NCBI RefSeq assembly: GCF_003584165.1
Contig: NZ_QXFJ01000015.1
Location: forward strand, 5,001-69,000
Length of the DNA stretch: 64,000 nucleotides
Source of the DNA: Flagellimonas aequoris
Lineage (GTDB): Bacteria; Bacteroidota; Bacteroidia; Flavobacteriales; Flavobacteriaceae
Direction: 5' to 3'
Of the stretch, positions 52,386 through 61,519 are shown in pieces (the first letter of the stretch is position 1; every line of letters starts with the position of its first letter). Made by a program: the position numbers and the translations under genes. A model generated the notes under the pieces. The model was not told the DNA's origin. It saw only the letters and a list, made by a program, of their open reading frames with translations, and ran no database searches.

Positions 52386-53840
52386 ATGAGCGAGGAACAA
52401 CTACAAGGGACTGCCATGCCCGAACAAGACAGTGGCGACGAGGTAAAGAAGGATTTTAAGGGACTTTTGGGGAGTATAAGGAAGTTTCTTTCCGAACTTT
52501 TGGAAATACGTTCCAATACCGATGCCGTGGCCACCAAAGAGTCCATTATTGCGGACATCCCGTTTAAGGGCCACACCTCATGGATCCTTATTTGTTCCAT
52601 TTTCATTGCCTCCATTGGTCTCAATGCGAACTCAACCGCAGTGGTTATCGGAGCCATGTTGATTTCACCCTTAATGGGTCCTATTTTGGGCATGGGGCTG
52701 TCTTTGGCCATCAACGATATTGATACCTTGAGAAGATCGCTCAAGAATTTCGGTGTTATGGTCGTTTTGAGTGTGATCACCGCTTTTTTGTTCTTTTATC
52801 TTTTCCCGTTGAGGGATGAATCCTCGGAATTGTTGGCACGGACCAAACCTGATATCCGCGATGTACTTATCGCATTTTTTGGTGGGTTGGCATTGGTTAT
52901 TGCGCGAGCAAAAAAGGGAACCATTGCCAGTGTTATCTTTGGTGTGGCCATTGCCACGGCATTGATGCCACCACTCTGCACAGTCGGTTTTGGATTGGCT
53001 ATTGGAAAACCTTGGTATGCGGCAGGTGCCATGTACCTATTCACCATCAACACCATATTTATTGGGCTGGCCACATTTTTGGTAATCAAGTTCTTGCGTT
53101 TTCCCATGGTGCGTTATGCCAACTCGCACAGGAGAAGGTTGATTGCCCGGATTGCTTCCATTACCGGTATTTTGGTTATGATACCAGCAGGATTTACATT
53201 TTACAAGGTGTTCCAGGAATCGCTCTTCAATAAACAGGCCCAGGAATTTTTAAAGGAAACCATAGAGATGTACCAATTTAATGGTGCGGGCAGGTATGTG
53301 GACAACCTGACCAAGATTGAATATAATGATGGCAAGACACCATTGATCGAGCTGGTATGTATGGGGGATGAACTGATTCCTGACAATGTGGTGAACACAT
53401 GGAGGACCCAAAAAAATCAATATTCCCGATTGAAGGATGCCGATTTGCATATCATTCAGGGTGGTAAGGATGATTCGGAAGAAAAGTTCAATTATGTGAG
53501 CGAGCTTTATGAAAAGAACAAGGCTGAATTGCTCAACAAGGATGAACAGATCAAGATGCTGAAGGAGGAAGTGTCCCATCTATCAAAAAATGCCGAAAAG
53601 CAGATTCCGTTTAAGGAGATTAGTGCTGAGGCCAGGGCCAATTATGAAAATTTGGCAGAGATGGGATTTTCGTATCAAATCAGCACAGATTTTAAGAAAC
53701 TGGACACGGTTCCCGTTTTCAGTATCAAATGGAAAGAGGGAATACGTTCCCCCCAAAAGGAGGCCGATGCCAAAAAAATGTTGGTCTGGTTAAAGTTGAG
53801 GCTTCAGGATTCCACCCTAGTGGTTAAAGAAGTAGAGTGA
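52386..53840 (+). CDS. DUF389 membrane protein
   Basis: 484 residues. A short cytoplasmic N-terminus is followed by about six membrane helices with the DUF389 hallmark ANSTAVVIGAMLISPLMGPILGMGLSLA (near residues 78-105), FFGGLALVIARA and ATALMPPLCTVGFGLAIG. The C-terminal 200 residues are soluble with a coiled-coil stretch (ELYEKNKAELLNKDEQIKMLKEEVSHL). Function unknown; proteins of this family are widespread and may transport or sense small molecules. It ends near a low-complexity CTGA repeat. Confidence 0.88.
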   Translation: MSEEQLQGTAMPEQDSGDEVKKDFKGLLGSIRKFLSELLEIRSNTDAVATKESIIADIPFKGHTSWILICSIFIASIGLNANSTAVVIGAMLISPLMGPILGMGLSLAINDIDTLRRSLKNFGVMVVLSVITAFLFFYLFPLRDESSELLARTKPDIRDVLIAFFGGLALVIARAKKGTIASVIFGVAIATALMPPLCTVGFGLAIGKPWYAAGAMYLFTINTIFIGLATFLVIKFLRFPMVRYANSHRRRLIARIASITGILVMIPAGFTFYKVFQESLFNKQAQEFLKETIEMYQFNGAGRYVDNLTKIEYNDGKTPLIELVCMGDELIPDNVVNTWRTQKNQYSRLKDADLHIIQGGKDDSEEKFNYVSELYEKNKAELLNKDEQIKMLKEEVSHLSKNAEKQIPFKEISAEARANYENLAEMGFSYQISTDFKKLDTVPVFSIKWKEGIRSPQKEADAKKMLVWLKLRLQDSTLVVKEVE

Positions 53841-53850
53841 TTTTGAAGTT

Positions 53851-53888
53851 GTCAGAAGTCTGAAATCTGAACTCTGATGTCTGAAGAA
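53851..53888. repeat. low-complexity near-tandem repeat
   Basis: About four imperfect copies of a 7-9 base unit (GTCTGAA, ATCTGAA, CTCTGAT, GTCTGAA) between the convergent DUF389 and MlaF genes. Similar strings are seen at convergent gene ends in flavobacteria; no function is shown. Confidence 0.6.
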
Positions 53889-53901
53889 GCCTACAGGTTG
53901 C

Positions 53902-54669
53902 TTAGTTGCGCTCCTCAATATACATTTGGCGTACTTTTTTGAAAAGTTCCGAGGAGTAAACAAAATCCGTTACGGCTTGGTTGTCCGTTTTAAAGATTTC
54001 CTTATTGGTCCCTTCCCATTCCTTAAAACCATTTTTCAAAAAAATAATCTTTTCCCCGATTTCCATCACCGAGTTCATATCATGCGTGTTGATCACAGTG
54101 GTAATGTCGTATTCCTGGGTAATCTCGTGGATGAGGTTGTCAATCAAAATAGCGGTCTTGGGATCAAGTCCAGAGTTGGGCTCATCACAGAAAAGGTATT
54201 TGGGGTTCATCACAATGGCACGTGCAATGGCGACCCGTTTTTGCATTCCGCCGGAGATTTCTGCCGGAAATTTTTTATGGGCATCGATAAGGTTCACCCG
54301 TTTCAAAACAAAATCCACACGGTCCTGCATTTCGGATTTGGATTGGTTGGTGAACATGTCCAAGGGGAACATTACATTGCCTTCCACCGTCATGGAGTCA
54401 AAAAGTGCACTGCCCTGGAATACCATGCCCATTTCCTGCCTTAGGTTACGACGTTCCTTTATTGAAAGCTCGGAATAATATTGCCCATTGTAACAGATCT
54501 GGCCTTCATCCGGCTCGAATAATCCCAACAGGCATTTTAAAAAGACTGTTTTTCCAGAGCCACTTTGTCCGATAATCAGATTGGTCTTTCCTTTTTCAAA
54601 AGTGGTGGAAATACCTTTGAGCACATGATGGTCCCCGAATGATTTGTGTATGTTGTCTACTTCGATCAT
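53902..54669 (-). CDS. mlaF: ABC transporter ATP-binding protein, MlaF type
   Basis: 255 residues from the ATG at 54669, which overlaps the permease stop by one base; an upstream ATG at 54729 lies inside the permease gene. Walker A IGQSGSGKTVFLKCLL, ABC signature EISGGMQKRVAIARAI, Walker B YLFCDEPNSGLDP and a D-loop. The GLDP and EISGGMQKR forms match MlaF/Ttg2A of the Mla lipid-transport system. MlaD and the other components are not in the window. Confidence 0.88.
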   Translation of the reverse strand: MIEVDNIHKSFGDHHVLKGISTTFEKGKTNLIIGQSGSGKTVFLKCLLGLFEPDEGQICYNGQYYSELSIKERRNLRQEMGMVFQGSALFDSMTVEGNVMFPLDMFTNQSKSEMQDRVDFVLKRVNLIDAHKKFPAEISGGMQKRVAIARAIVMNPKYLFCDEPNSGLDPKTAILIDNLIHEITQEYDITTVINTHDMNSVMEIGEKIIFLKNGFKEWEGTNKEIFKTDNQAVTDFVYSSELFKKVRQMYIEERN

Positions 54670-55406
54670 TAGCCCAATAGCATTTGCGTTAACACATAGT
54701 TCAAAATAATGATGACCACACTGGTCCAAACAAAAGAGGTGGTGCTGGCCTTGCCCACTTCCAATGCCCCACCTTTCATATAAAAGCCATGAAAGGAAGG
54801 AACGGTGGCGATCACGAAGGCAAATACTACGGATTTGATAAAGGCGTAGGTGACATGGAATGCATCAAAATCCATTTGAAGCCCTTTAATAAACTCGCCG
54901 CTGGGAGCGTAGCCTCCAAAAACAGCGGCCACCCATCCGCCCAAAATACCAACGAACATGGATACGGCTACGGCAAATGGATACATCATGGTCGCGATGA
55001 TCTTGGGGAATACGAGATAGTTCAGGGAATTCACCCCCATGACCTCCAAGGCATCTATCTGTTCCGTGACCCGCATGGTGCCGATACTGGAGGTGATGTA
55101 CGACCCCACTTTACCCGCCATGATGATAGAGGTAAAGGTCGGGGCAAATTCCAGGATCACCGATTGACGTGTGGCAAAACCGATAAGGCTTTTGGGTAAA
55201 AAGGGACTGTTCAGGTTAAGCGCGGTCTGTATGGTAACCACACCTCCGATAAAGAAGGATATGAATATGATGATGCCCATGGCCCCGAATATAAGCTCAT
55301 CTATTTCCTTTAAGATCAGAGATCTCATGATGGGCCATTTGGTTGGTTTTTTAAATACTTCCCAGATCATGATGAAGTATTTTCCAATCGCTTCTAGGTA
55401 TTTCAT
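54669..55406 (-). CDS. mlaE: ABC transporter permease, MlaE type
   Basis: About 245 residues from the ATG at 55406 (MKYLEAIGKYF); a start at 55466 would add a hydrophobic tail of poor character. Five or six membrane helices with the MlaE/Ttg2B pattern: IFGAMGIIIFISFFIGGVVTIQTALNL, TSIIMAGKVGSYITSSIGTMRVTEQIDALEVMGVNSLNYLVFPKIIA. It forms the inner-membrane channel for retrograde phospholipid transport with MlaF. Confidence 0.88.
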   Translation of the reverse strand: MKYLEAIGKYFIMIWEVFKKPTKWPIMRSLILKEIDELIFGAMGIIIFISFFIGGVVTIQTALNLNSPFLPKSLIGFATRQSVILEFAPTFTSIIMAGKVGSYITSSIGTMRVTEQIDALEVMGVNSLNYLVFPKIIATMMYPFAVAVSMFVGILGGWVAAVFGGYAPSGEFIKGLQMDFDAFHVTYAFIKSVVFAFVIATVPSFHGFYMKGGALEVGKASTTSFVWTSVVIIILNYVLTQMLLG

Positions 55407-55524
55407 GCGTTTGTTATGGACTTGAGGTGATAAAAATAAGAATATTGTGGAGCATTTAACCTTCATTTAAATTTTTAAACACGATAAATGAATAGCTTTG
55501 TTGTTGTTTTACTAATTCCATTCC

Positions 55525-57201
55525 ATGAAAAGGACCAACCTTATTTTATCGTTTCTATTATTATGTATGATCAGTCTGTCCTATGGACAGCGAAAGAAAA
55601 AGACAGTCGAAGAAGTCCAATCTGAACGTATTGCCCAATCACCCAAATTGGTAGTGGGAATCGTGATAGACCAAATGCGGTTCGATTATCTCACCCGATT
55701 TTGGGACCAATACGGGGAAGGTGGCTTTAAACGGATGGTGAATGAGGGGTTCAACTGTAAAAATAACCATTATAACTATGCGCCGACCAGCACAGGCCCC
55801 GGACATACCTCAGTATATACAGGTACTTTTCCGGCCATGCATGGAATCATTGGAAATGATTGGTATGACAAGGAATCCGGTAAAATGGTTTATTGTGCTG
55901 GGGATGATAGCGTTGCTTCTGTAGGTACCACTTCGGATGCAGGGAAAATGTCGCCCCATCGTATGTTGACCACTACCATAACCGATCAATTGCGTTTACA
56001 TACGCAACAAATGGGTAAGGTCATAGGGATTGCCCTGAAAGATCGTGGTGCCATTTTGCCTGCAGGGCACTCTGCTAATGGGGCTTTCTGGTATGAGGGT
56101 GGTGAAACAGGAAACTGGATTACGAGCTCTTACTATATGGATGCCCTTCCACAATGGGTAGTCGACTTTAATGACTCCGATGCCGTGGAGGTGTATAAAA
56201 AATCTTGGACTACCCTTAAACCAATAGGAACTTATCTGGAAAGTGGGACGGATGCCAATACATATGAAGGTATGTTCAAAGGGGAAACCACTACGGCTTT
56301 TCCACATGACCTCCCAGCCATATGGGATGCCAATGGGCAGTTCAGTTTGTTGAGGAGCACGCCTTACGGAAATAGCATTACGGCCGATTTTGCCTTGGCC
56401 GCTTTGGAAGGAGAAGACTTGGGAACCGATGCCATAACCGATTTTCTGGCCATTAGTTTTTCCAGCACTGATTATGTCGGACACTTTTTTGGGGTGAATT
56501 CCAAGGAAATAGAGGATACGTACATTCGATTGGATCAGGACTTGGCCCGATTGTTTACTGCCTTGGATGCCAAGGTGGGAGCAGGGGAGTATACGGTTTT
56601 CTTGACCGCAGACCATGCGGCCATCAACGTTCCAGCATATCTACACGATCAAAAATTACCAGGAGGCTATCTCGACATGAAGGGTATGAAAGAGAAGTTT
56701 GATGAATTTCTGAAATATAAATATGGAACTACTGACGTGGTAAAAAACCAATCCAACTCCCAACTCTTTTTGGATCATAAAATTTTGGCCAACTTGGACA
56801 TTGACTTGGATGATGCCCAGGAAGACATCGCCAAAGAACTTCTAAGTTATGAAGGCATTAGCCAAGTGTACACAGGACATCAAATGTGGGAGAACGACTA
56901 TACCGAAGGCATTCCCTATATTCTGCAGAACGGATATAACCAAAAGCGTTCGGGGGATGTGTTGATTGTACCCAGTCCTGGTTATATCTCGTATAGCAGA
57001 ACTGGTTCCACCCATGGATCTCCACAGATTTATGATACCCATGTGCCCCTCCTTCTTTTTGGGAAGGGTATTAAGCATGGTAGCACCGTGAACAGGACCG
57101 AGATTCCAGATATTGCGCCAACGATAGCATCTCTATTGGGTATTGCATTCCCAAGCGGTACCACAGGGAAACCTATTGGAGAGGTTTTGGATTTTAATTG
57201 A
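55525..57201 (+). CDS. pafA: alkaline phosphatase PafA
   Basis: 558 residues with a signal peptide (ending near LSYGQ). Alkaline-phosphatase-fold enzyme of the PafA type. The nucleophile is Thr90 in APTSTGPGH, with Asn111 in HGIIGNDWY 21 residues later, the spacing of PafA. Lys172 and Arg174 (ALKDRGAILP) complete the PafA signature that distinguishes it from nucleotide pyrophosphatases. Metal ligands are Asp in VIDQMRFDYL and the later DH in TADHAAINV and the His in STHGSPQIYD. It releases phosphate from monoesters outside the cell. Confidence 0.93.
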   Translation: MKRTNLILSFLLLCMISLSYGQRKKKTVEEVQSERIAQSPKLVVGIVIDQMRFDYLTRFWDQYGEGGFKRMVNEGFNCKNNHYNYAPTSTGPGHTSVYTGTFPAMHGIIGNDWYDKESGKMVYCAGDDSVASVGTTSDAGKMSPHRMLTTTITDQLRLHTQQMGKVIGIALKDRGAILPAGHSANGAFWYEGGETGNWITSSYYMDALPQWVVDFNDSDAVEVYKKSWTTLKPIGTYLESGTDANTYEGMFKGETTTAFPHDLPAIWDANGQFSLLRSTPYGNSITADFALAALEGEDLGTDAITDFLAISFSSTDYVGHFFGVNSKEIEDTYIRLDQDLARLFTALDAKVGAGEYTVFLTADHAAINVPAYLHDQKLPGGYLDMKGMKEKFDEFLKYKYGTTDVVKNQSNSQLFLDHKILANLDIDLDDAQEDIAKELLSYEGISQVYTGHQMWENDYTEGIPYILQNGYNQKRSGDVLIVPSPGYISYSRTGSTHGSPQIYDTHVPLLLFGKGIKHGSTVNRTEIPDIAPTIASLLGIAFPSGTTGKPIGEVLDFN

Positions 57202-57227
57202 CCAAACAGCTAGGTTGAATATTGAAT

Positions 57228-58160
57228 TTATTGGCTTAACATTTCTGCGATCTTGGATGCAAAATTTGAAAAATCAGGGTCTCGTAAAATAAAGTTTTCG
57301 ATTCCGATTTGTTTTGGTGCCATGGCAATAGTTTTTTTTATGGTGTCCATGGTTTCCTTCTCCAGACCCAGTCCTGCATAAACACAGGCCAGATTGTAGT
57401 AGCCCTGATAATTTGTTGGGTTTAAACGGATGGCTTCCAAAATAAATTCCAATGCCTCCTTATACTTTTTGGTGTGTATATAGGTACAAGCTTTTCCTTG
57501 ATAAGCTTGGGCTTCCTTTGGGTCTAGCTCTATTGCCCTTTCGTAAAAGAGTAGGGCTTCATCATATTCCTTGAACATATCTGAAATAAAGCCGATATTG
57601 TAACACGAGTGATAGTCTTTGTCATTTAGTTCAAGTGCCAGATTAAAGTGATCATAAGCATCTTGGATGTGGTTGGTGTTCATCAAAGCAAAACCAAGTT
57701 CCCTGTTGATCAGCGAATAGAATTTATCATCAATGTCCAAACCTTGTACTTCATCGAATAATGAGTCGAGAAGGGTAAGGGCCTCTTGAAAACCATTCAG
57801 TCTGTTCAGGGTATAGGCAATGCCGTATTTAGGGTAAAGTTCGTTGGGCGCCGCTTTGTGGGCGTTTTCAAATTTTTCCTTGGCTTTTCCATACTCATCG
57901 AAAGAACATAGCAGGTTTCCCCAGTCGTGCCATGCATGAAAATAGGTAGGTTCCAACTGGGTGGCCATTTCATAGCATTCAATTGCTTCCTGTTTTTTAT
58001 TAAATTGTTCGAGTAATACCCCCTTGTTGTAATATGCCCGATGCAATTCTGGCCCTTTTAAATTAATTGCCCGATCATATAGATCAAAAGCTTCATTGTA
58101 ATTTCCTTGATGCTTATGGTGAATGGCATTAGAAATTAATTCGGAATCGTTTTCTTGCAT
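57228..58160 (-). CDS. tetratricopeptide-repeat protein
   Basis: About 310 residues from the ATG at 58160 (MQENDSELISN), without a signal peptide. At least seven TPR motifs, e.g. LHRAYYNKGVLLEQFNKKQEAIECYEMATQL, PTYFHAWHDWGNLLCSFDEYGKAKEKFENA, YHSCYNIGFISDMFKEYDEALLFYERAIEL. A scaffold for protein interactions; partner unknown. It lies between convergent pafA and a small unknown gene on the same strand. Confidence 0.9.
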   Translation of the reverse strand: MQENDSELISNAIHHKHQGNYNEAFDLYDRAINLKGPELHRAYYNKGVLLEQFNKKQEAIECYEMATQLEPTYFHAWHDWGNLLCSFDEYGKAKEKFENAHKAAPNELYPKYGIAYTLNRLNGFQEALTLLDSLFDEVQGLDIDDKFYSLINRELGFALMNTNHIQDAYDHFNLALELNDKDYHSCYNIGFISDMFKEYDEALLFYERAIELDPKEAQAYQGKACTYIHTKKYKEALEFILEAIRLNPTNYQGYYNLACVYAGLGLEKETMDTIKKTIAMAPKQIGIENFILRDPDFSNFASKIAEMLSQ

Positions 58161-58264
58161 TTTTTGAAAATTTGGCGACAAAATAGGACTTGTTGTACAT
58201 CAACTCCATCAAGGATTGATGGATGGGGTATTTAAATTGATGGATCAAGACCCATCATATATCA

Positions 58265-58588
58265 TCAAATGATAATGTTAAAAACCTCTTTTACCTTATT
58301 GATGTTCCGAATACCATTACCACGGTTGAACAAGCTGGTCAATAGATGGGGTTTGCTCTGAACTTCAATAAGACTTTGATTTTCATCTATCTCGGATATA
58401 TGGATCACTATGGTTTCGCTGCACGATGCAAAGGAAGACTTCACTTTATATTTAAGACTGAGTTCTGACCCATGGTCCAATAATCGATACCACCCTTTAA
58501 AGGTGAGACCTTTGTCCAATCTGGCTAAGATTTCGCTGGCACTGAGTTCAATCTCAAATTTTGATGCCTCCTGAACGACTGGTTTCAT
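58265..58588 (-). CDS. small hypothetical protein
   Basis: 107 residues, soluble. The segment ELSASEILARLDKGLTFKGW followed by alternating strands (ELSLKYKVKSSFASCSETIVIHISEID, LIEVQSKP) and a final helix suggests a small alpha/beta sheet protein, perhaps SRPBCC-like, but I do not recognise a family. It is about 100 nt upstream of the TPR gene on the same strand, so the two may be co-transcribed. Confidence 0.6.
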   Translation of the reverse strand: MKPVVQEASKFEIELSASEILARLDKGLTFKGWYRLLDHGSELSLKYKVKSSFASCSETIVIHISEIDENQSLIEVQSKPHLLTSLFNRGNGIRNINKVKEVFNIII

Positions 58589-58756
58589 GATGAGGTTTTG
58601 TTTTTTCTACCATTATCAATGATTTGTAGGAAAATCTGGCAACGTTTTAAAATACAGATTGTTTGCTCATTTCATCAGCACGATTGATGAAGGTCTATTC
58701 TGAATTGATGAATATTATTTTTGGATTGATGAATGGGAAATATGGTGTAGGATACA

Positions 58757-59599
58757 TCAGAGTTTTGATACGATTCCCTCCCATCTATATTTTCGGATGA
58801 ATCTCCCCTCTTGTTTGTTCACGTAATAAGGTTTTTGCCTTAGGAAAGCGTTCAGAAAACCAAAAATCATTTGAATATATAGTCTTGGACTTTTGGCTTG
58901 CCAAGCCATTTTTAGGGCAGCTATTTTGGCAAGGACAATTCCATACCGCATTTTATAAAGTGCTTCACCCTTTGCTTGATAGTTTTTGGAACTGTACCCA
59001 TGTCCGGTAGGGCGAAGGTGCTTTACAAGGAGGTCCTGAACGGTTTGCGTTTCAAAATCATGGTATTTGGCCAATAACGTATCCACGGTATCCCAACCAA
59101 TACCAGTTCGCAATCCACCAATTTTATGGAAACAGGCTTTGTGGTACAATTTTATAGGACCTCGGATATGGCCTTTGTCCGCAATGCTTTCATAAATCCA
59201 ATCATTACCTTTTTTGATGTAGAGAAGTCCAGAGCACATTCCCAGCTTCCAGTTGGCCTGAAAATGATTGACTATGATTTCGAAATAATCGGGCGGTAAA
59301 ATAATATCGGCATCGAACTTGCCGATAAGATCAAAATCAGAAGTTTGTGCCAGCCCAAAGTTAAAGGTGTCCACCACTTTTTTGCCGGGGATATGTTCAT
59401 CCACTGATTTCCGTTGAAACACTTTGATCCATGGATGATTTTGAGCAAAACCTTGGGCGATTTCAAAAGTGGCATCAGAAGAATTGTCATCCACCACAAT
59501 GACTTCGTTGGGTAGATAGGTTTGGGCTACAAAAGAATCCAAACAGTCTTTTAAATAGGCTGCTTCATTATGGGCCGGGATAACAATGCTGATTTGCAT
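58757..59599 (-). CDS. family 2 glycosyltransferase
   Basis: 280 residues: SIVIPAHNEAAYLKDCLDSFVAQT opening, DD motif in VVDDNSSD, a second acidic motif in IGKFDADIILPP, and WDTVDTLLAKYH near residue 167. GT-A fold, one possible short C-terminal hydrophobic stretch (LYIQMIFGFLNAFL). Probable inverting glycosyltransferase making a glycolipid or surface glycan. It lies on the minus strand downstream of the methyltransferase and KASIII genes, but an interspersed repeat separates them by 170 bp. Confidence 0.88.
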   Translation of the reverse strand: MQISIVIPAHNEAAYLKDCLDSFVAQTYLPNEVIVVDDNSSDATFEIAQGFAQNHPWIKVFQRKSVDEHIPGKKVVDTFNFGLAQTSDFDLIGKFDADIILPPDYFEIIVNHFQANWKLGMCSGLLYIKKGNDWIYESIADKGHIRGPIKLYHKACFHKIGGLRTGIGWDTVDTLLAKYHDFETQTVQDLLVKHLRPTGHGYSSKNYQAKGEALYKMRYGIVLAKIAALKMAWQAKSPRLYIQMIFGFLNAFLRQKPYYVNKQEGRFIRKYRWEGIVSKL

Positions 59600-59671
59600 G
59601 GCTTAAAATTCCTAAAAACAATTTACAATTCCCAATAGGTTTTAACCGCTGATAGGAATTTAATGGGCTTG

Positions 59672-59765
59672 GTCATTCTGAAAGAGTGAAGTGATGGAAG
59701 AATCTTTGAAAATCCTTCATCGAAAGCTAGTGCACTTGAGATTTCTCGACTGCGCACGAAATGAC
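59672..59765. repeat. intergenic inverted-repeat element (flavobacterial REP-like)
   Basis: 94-nt element bounded by GTCATT (59672) and AATGAC (59765), with the inner GAGATTTCTCGACTGCGCACG core. The outer arms and core match those of the 49852-49924 element and the core of 48774-48799. It sits between the GT2 and methyltransferase genes. Confidence 0.7.
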
Positions 59766-59768
59766 AAA

Positions 59769-60293
59769 CTAATCATTTCTTTCTGCGTAAACAATGTAAT
59801 ATCGATTAGTGAAGTACCGTAACAATGGTCGAATTCCAATTTTTTTGGCGGGATTGGTCCATTTGGCGGTATCCTTTATTGTCCATCCAGCTTTTTCCAA
59901 CAACCAATCGAACTGCCAATCCTCAAATTCATGATAATGTCGGTCCCAAGGGTCGGTTTTGCTTCTATAAGCAGAAGAAAACCATAAACGCATGGGAATA
60001 CTGGCCACCAATTTTTTGGCTTTCATCTCCTTCAGCACATTGAAAGGGGCCACCAAATGTTCAAAAATTTCGAAAGCTGTCACCACATCGGCATCGGATT
60101 GGACAACTGCTGCAAAGTCAATGTCCAAATCCTCACCTTTGGTGTTCTCGACCTTGTAGCCATTGGCTTTCATGATCTCTGAAAAGGGGTTCTCTACCCC
60201 AAGATCCAAAATGGATTCGGAGGTGGGGACGTGTTTTTGCAGAAACGCCAAGGTGTGCCTGTAGCGTTTGTTCGGAAAGTTGTTTTCGTACAT
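59769..60293 (-). CDS. SAM-dependent methyltransferase-like protein
   Basis: 174 residues. ILDLGVENPFSEIMKANGYKV looks like a degenerate class-I SAM-binding loop (D-L-G-V-E instead of D-x-G-x-G), followed by the acidic AFEIFEHLVAPFNVLKEM and a hydrophobic KKLVASIPMRLWF. It may be a methyltransferase that uses a different loop or an inactive relative. Its ATG follows the KASIII TAG directly (no spacing), so the two are translated as a unit. Confidence 0.72.
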   Translation of the reverse strand: MYENNFPNKRYRHTLAFLQKHVPTSESILDLGVENPFSEIMKANGYKVENTKGEDLDIDFAAVVQSDADVVTAFEIFEHLVAPFNVLKEMKAKKLVASIPMRLWFSSAYRSKTDPWDRHYHEFEDWQFDWLLEKAGWTIKDTAKWTNPAKKIGIRPLLRYFTNRYYIVYAERND

Positions 60294-61352
60294 CTAGTAT
60301 CTATATACAATGGCATTGACGTTCATTCCGGCGCCAACGCTTGCAAAGATAACAACATCTCCCTTTTTTAGTTCATGTTCTGGAAGTTCCCCGTTCAAGA
60401 CCTTGTCCAACAACGTGGGCACCGTGGCCACGGAGCTATTTCCCAATTCATGGATGCTCATCGGCATCACGTTTTCAGGGACTTCCTTACCATAAATTTT
60501 ATAAAACCTTTTGATGATGGCCTCGTCCATTTTTTCATTGGCTTGGTGGATGAAGATTTTTTTTACTTCATCGATACTTACCCCGCTTTTATCCAAACAA
60601 GTGGCCATCGCCTTTGGAACATTGATACAGGCAAACTCATAGATTTTGCGCCCTTGCATTTTTATATAGCGGGTATCCTTGCAACCGCTGGAACTATTAC
60701 TTTTGTCGAAATAGAGATAGTAAGCCTCTTCATTGGCAAAGGTCATGGAGGCATGGGAAAGGATTTCACCCGAAGCAGGATTGGCCTCTAGAACAGCTGC
60801 CCCTGCACCATCGGAAAAGATCATACTGTCGCGATCGTGTGGATCTATGATCCTTGAAAGGGTTTCCCCACCAATGACCAAACATTTTTGGGCCATGCCA
60901 CTTTTCATAAAGGCCGTGGCTTGGATGACACCCTCTATCCAACCTGGGCATCCAAAAATCACATCATAGGCCACACAATTTGGATTTTTTATTTTTAGCA
61001 AATGCTTTACCCGTGTTGCCAAACTGGGCAGGGTGTCCCCTTGGATTTTCCCTGGGGTGAGATCACCAAAATTATGGGCAAAAATGATATAATCCAGTTC
61101 TTCCCTATCAATACCAGCATTGGCAATGGCCTTTTCGGCGGCCAGATATCCCAAATCAGATGTTTTTAGTTCCGGTTCGGCATAGCGCCGTTCGGCAATT
61201 CCCGTGATAGCCTTGAATTTTTCAATGATGACCGTGTTCTCCTGTCCAAAAGAAGAGCCATCGGTTTCCATAAACCGATGTTCAAGAAAAGCATCATTTT
61301 TAGTGACGATGGTTGGGATGTAACTTCCAATGCCTGTAATGCCAATTTTCAT
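60294..61352 (-). CDS. beta-ketoacyl-ACP synthase III family protein
   Basis: 352 residues, FabH fold. Catalytic triad Cys135 (FGCPGWIEG), His269 (FIHQANEKM) and Asn305 (ELGNSS). Family motifs ITGIAERR and SDGAGAAVLE are present. The protein is about 20-30 residues longer than housekeeping FabH and lies with methyltransferase and glycosyltransferase genes rather than plsX/fab genes, so it may start a special lipid or secondary metabolite rather than general fatty-acid synthesis. That is inference from context. Confidence 0.88.
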   Translation of the reverse strand: MKIGITGIGSYIPTIVTKNDAFLEHRFMETDGSSFGQENTVIIEKFKAITGIAERRYAEPELKTSDLGYLAAEKAIANAGIDREELDYIIFAHNFGDLTPGKIQGDTLPSLATRVKHLLKIKNPNCVAYDVIFGCPGWIEGVIQATAFMKSGMAQKCLVIGGETLSRIIDPHDRDSMIFSDGAGAAVLEANPASGEILSHASMTFANEEAYYLYFDKSNSSSGCKDTRYIKMQGRKIYEFACINVPKAMATCLDKSGVSIDEVKKIFIHQANEKMDEAIIKRFYKIYGKEVPENVMPMSIHELGNSSVATVPTLLDKVLNGELPEHELKKGDVVIFASVGAGMNVNAIVYRY

Positions 61353-61456
61353 ATTGAGGTTTTTAAAATTGATTTAAGATAGCAACTTTTTCATTTAGTT
61401 ATTATGCATGCATAATAAATGCTACAATGTCCAAAACACGGTTTCCAAATATTTGA

Positions 61457-61499
61457 AAAAAGAAAAAGCCTTGATGGAAAATCCCAACCAAGGCTTTTT
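61457..61499 (-). terminator. terminator of gcvP
   Basis: 11-bp stem (AAAAAGCCTTG 61463-61473, CAAGGCTTTTT 61489-61499) with a short loop; on the minus strand a T-rich tail follows. Confidence 0.85.
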
Positions 61500-61519
61500 A
61501 TCAATATTTATAGAGGTTT

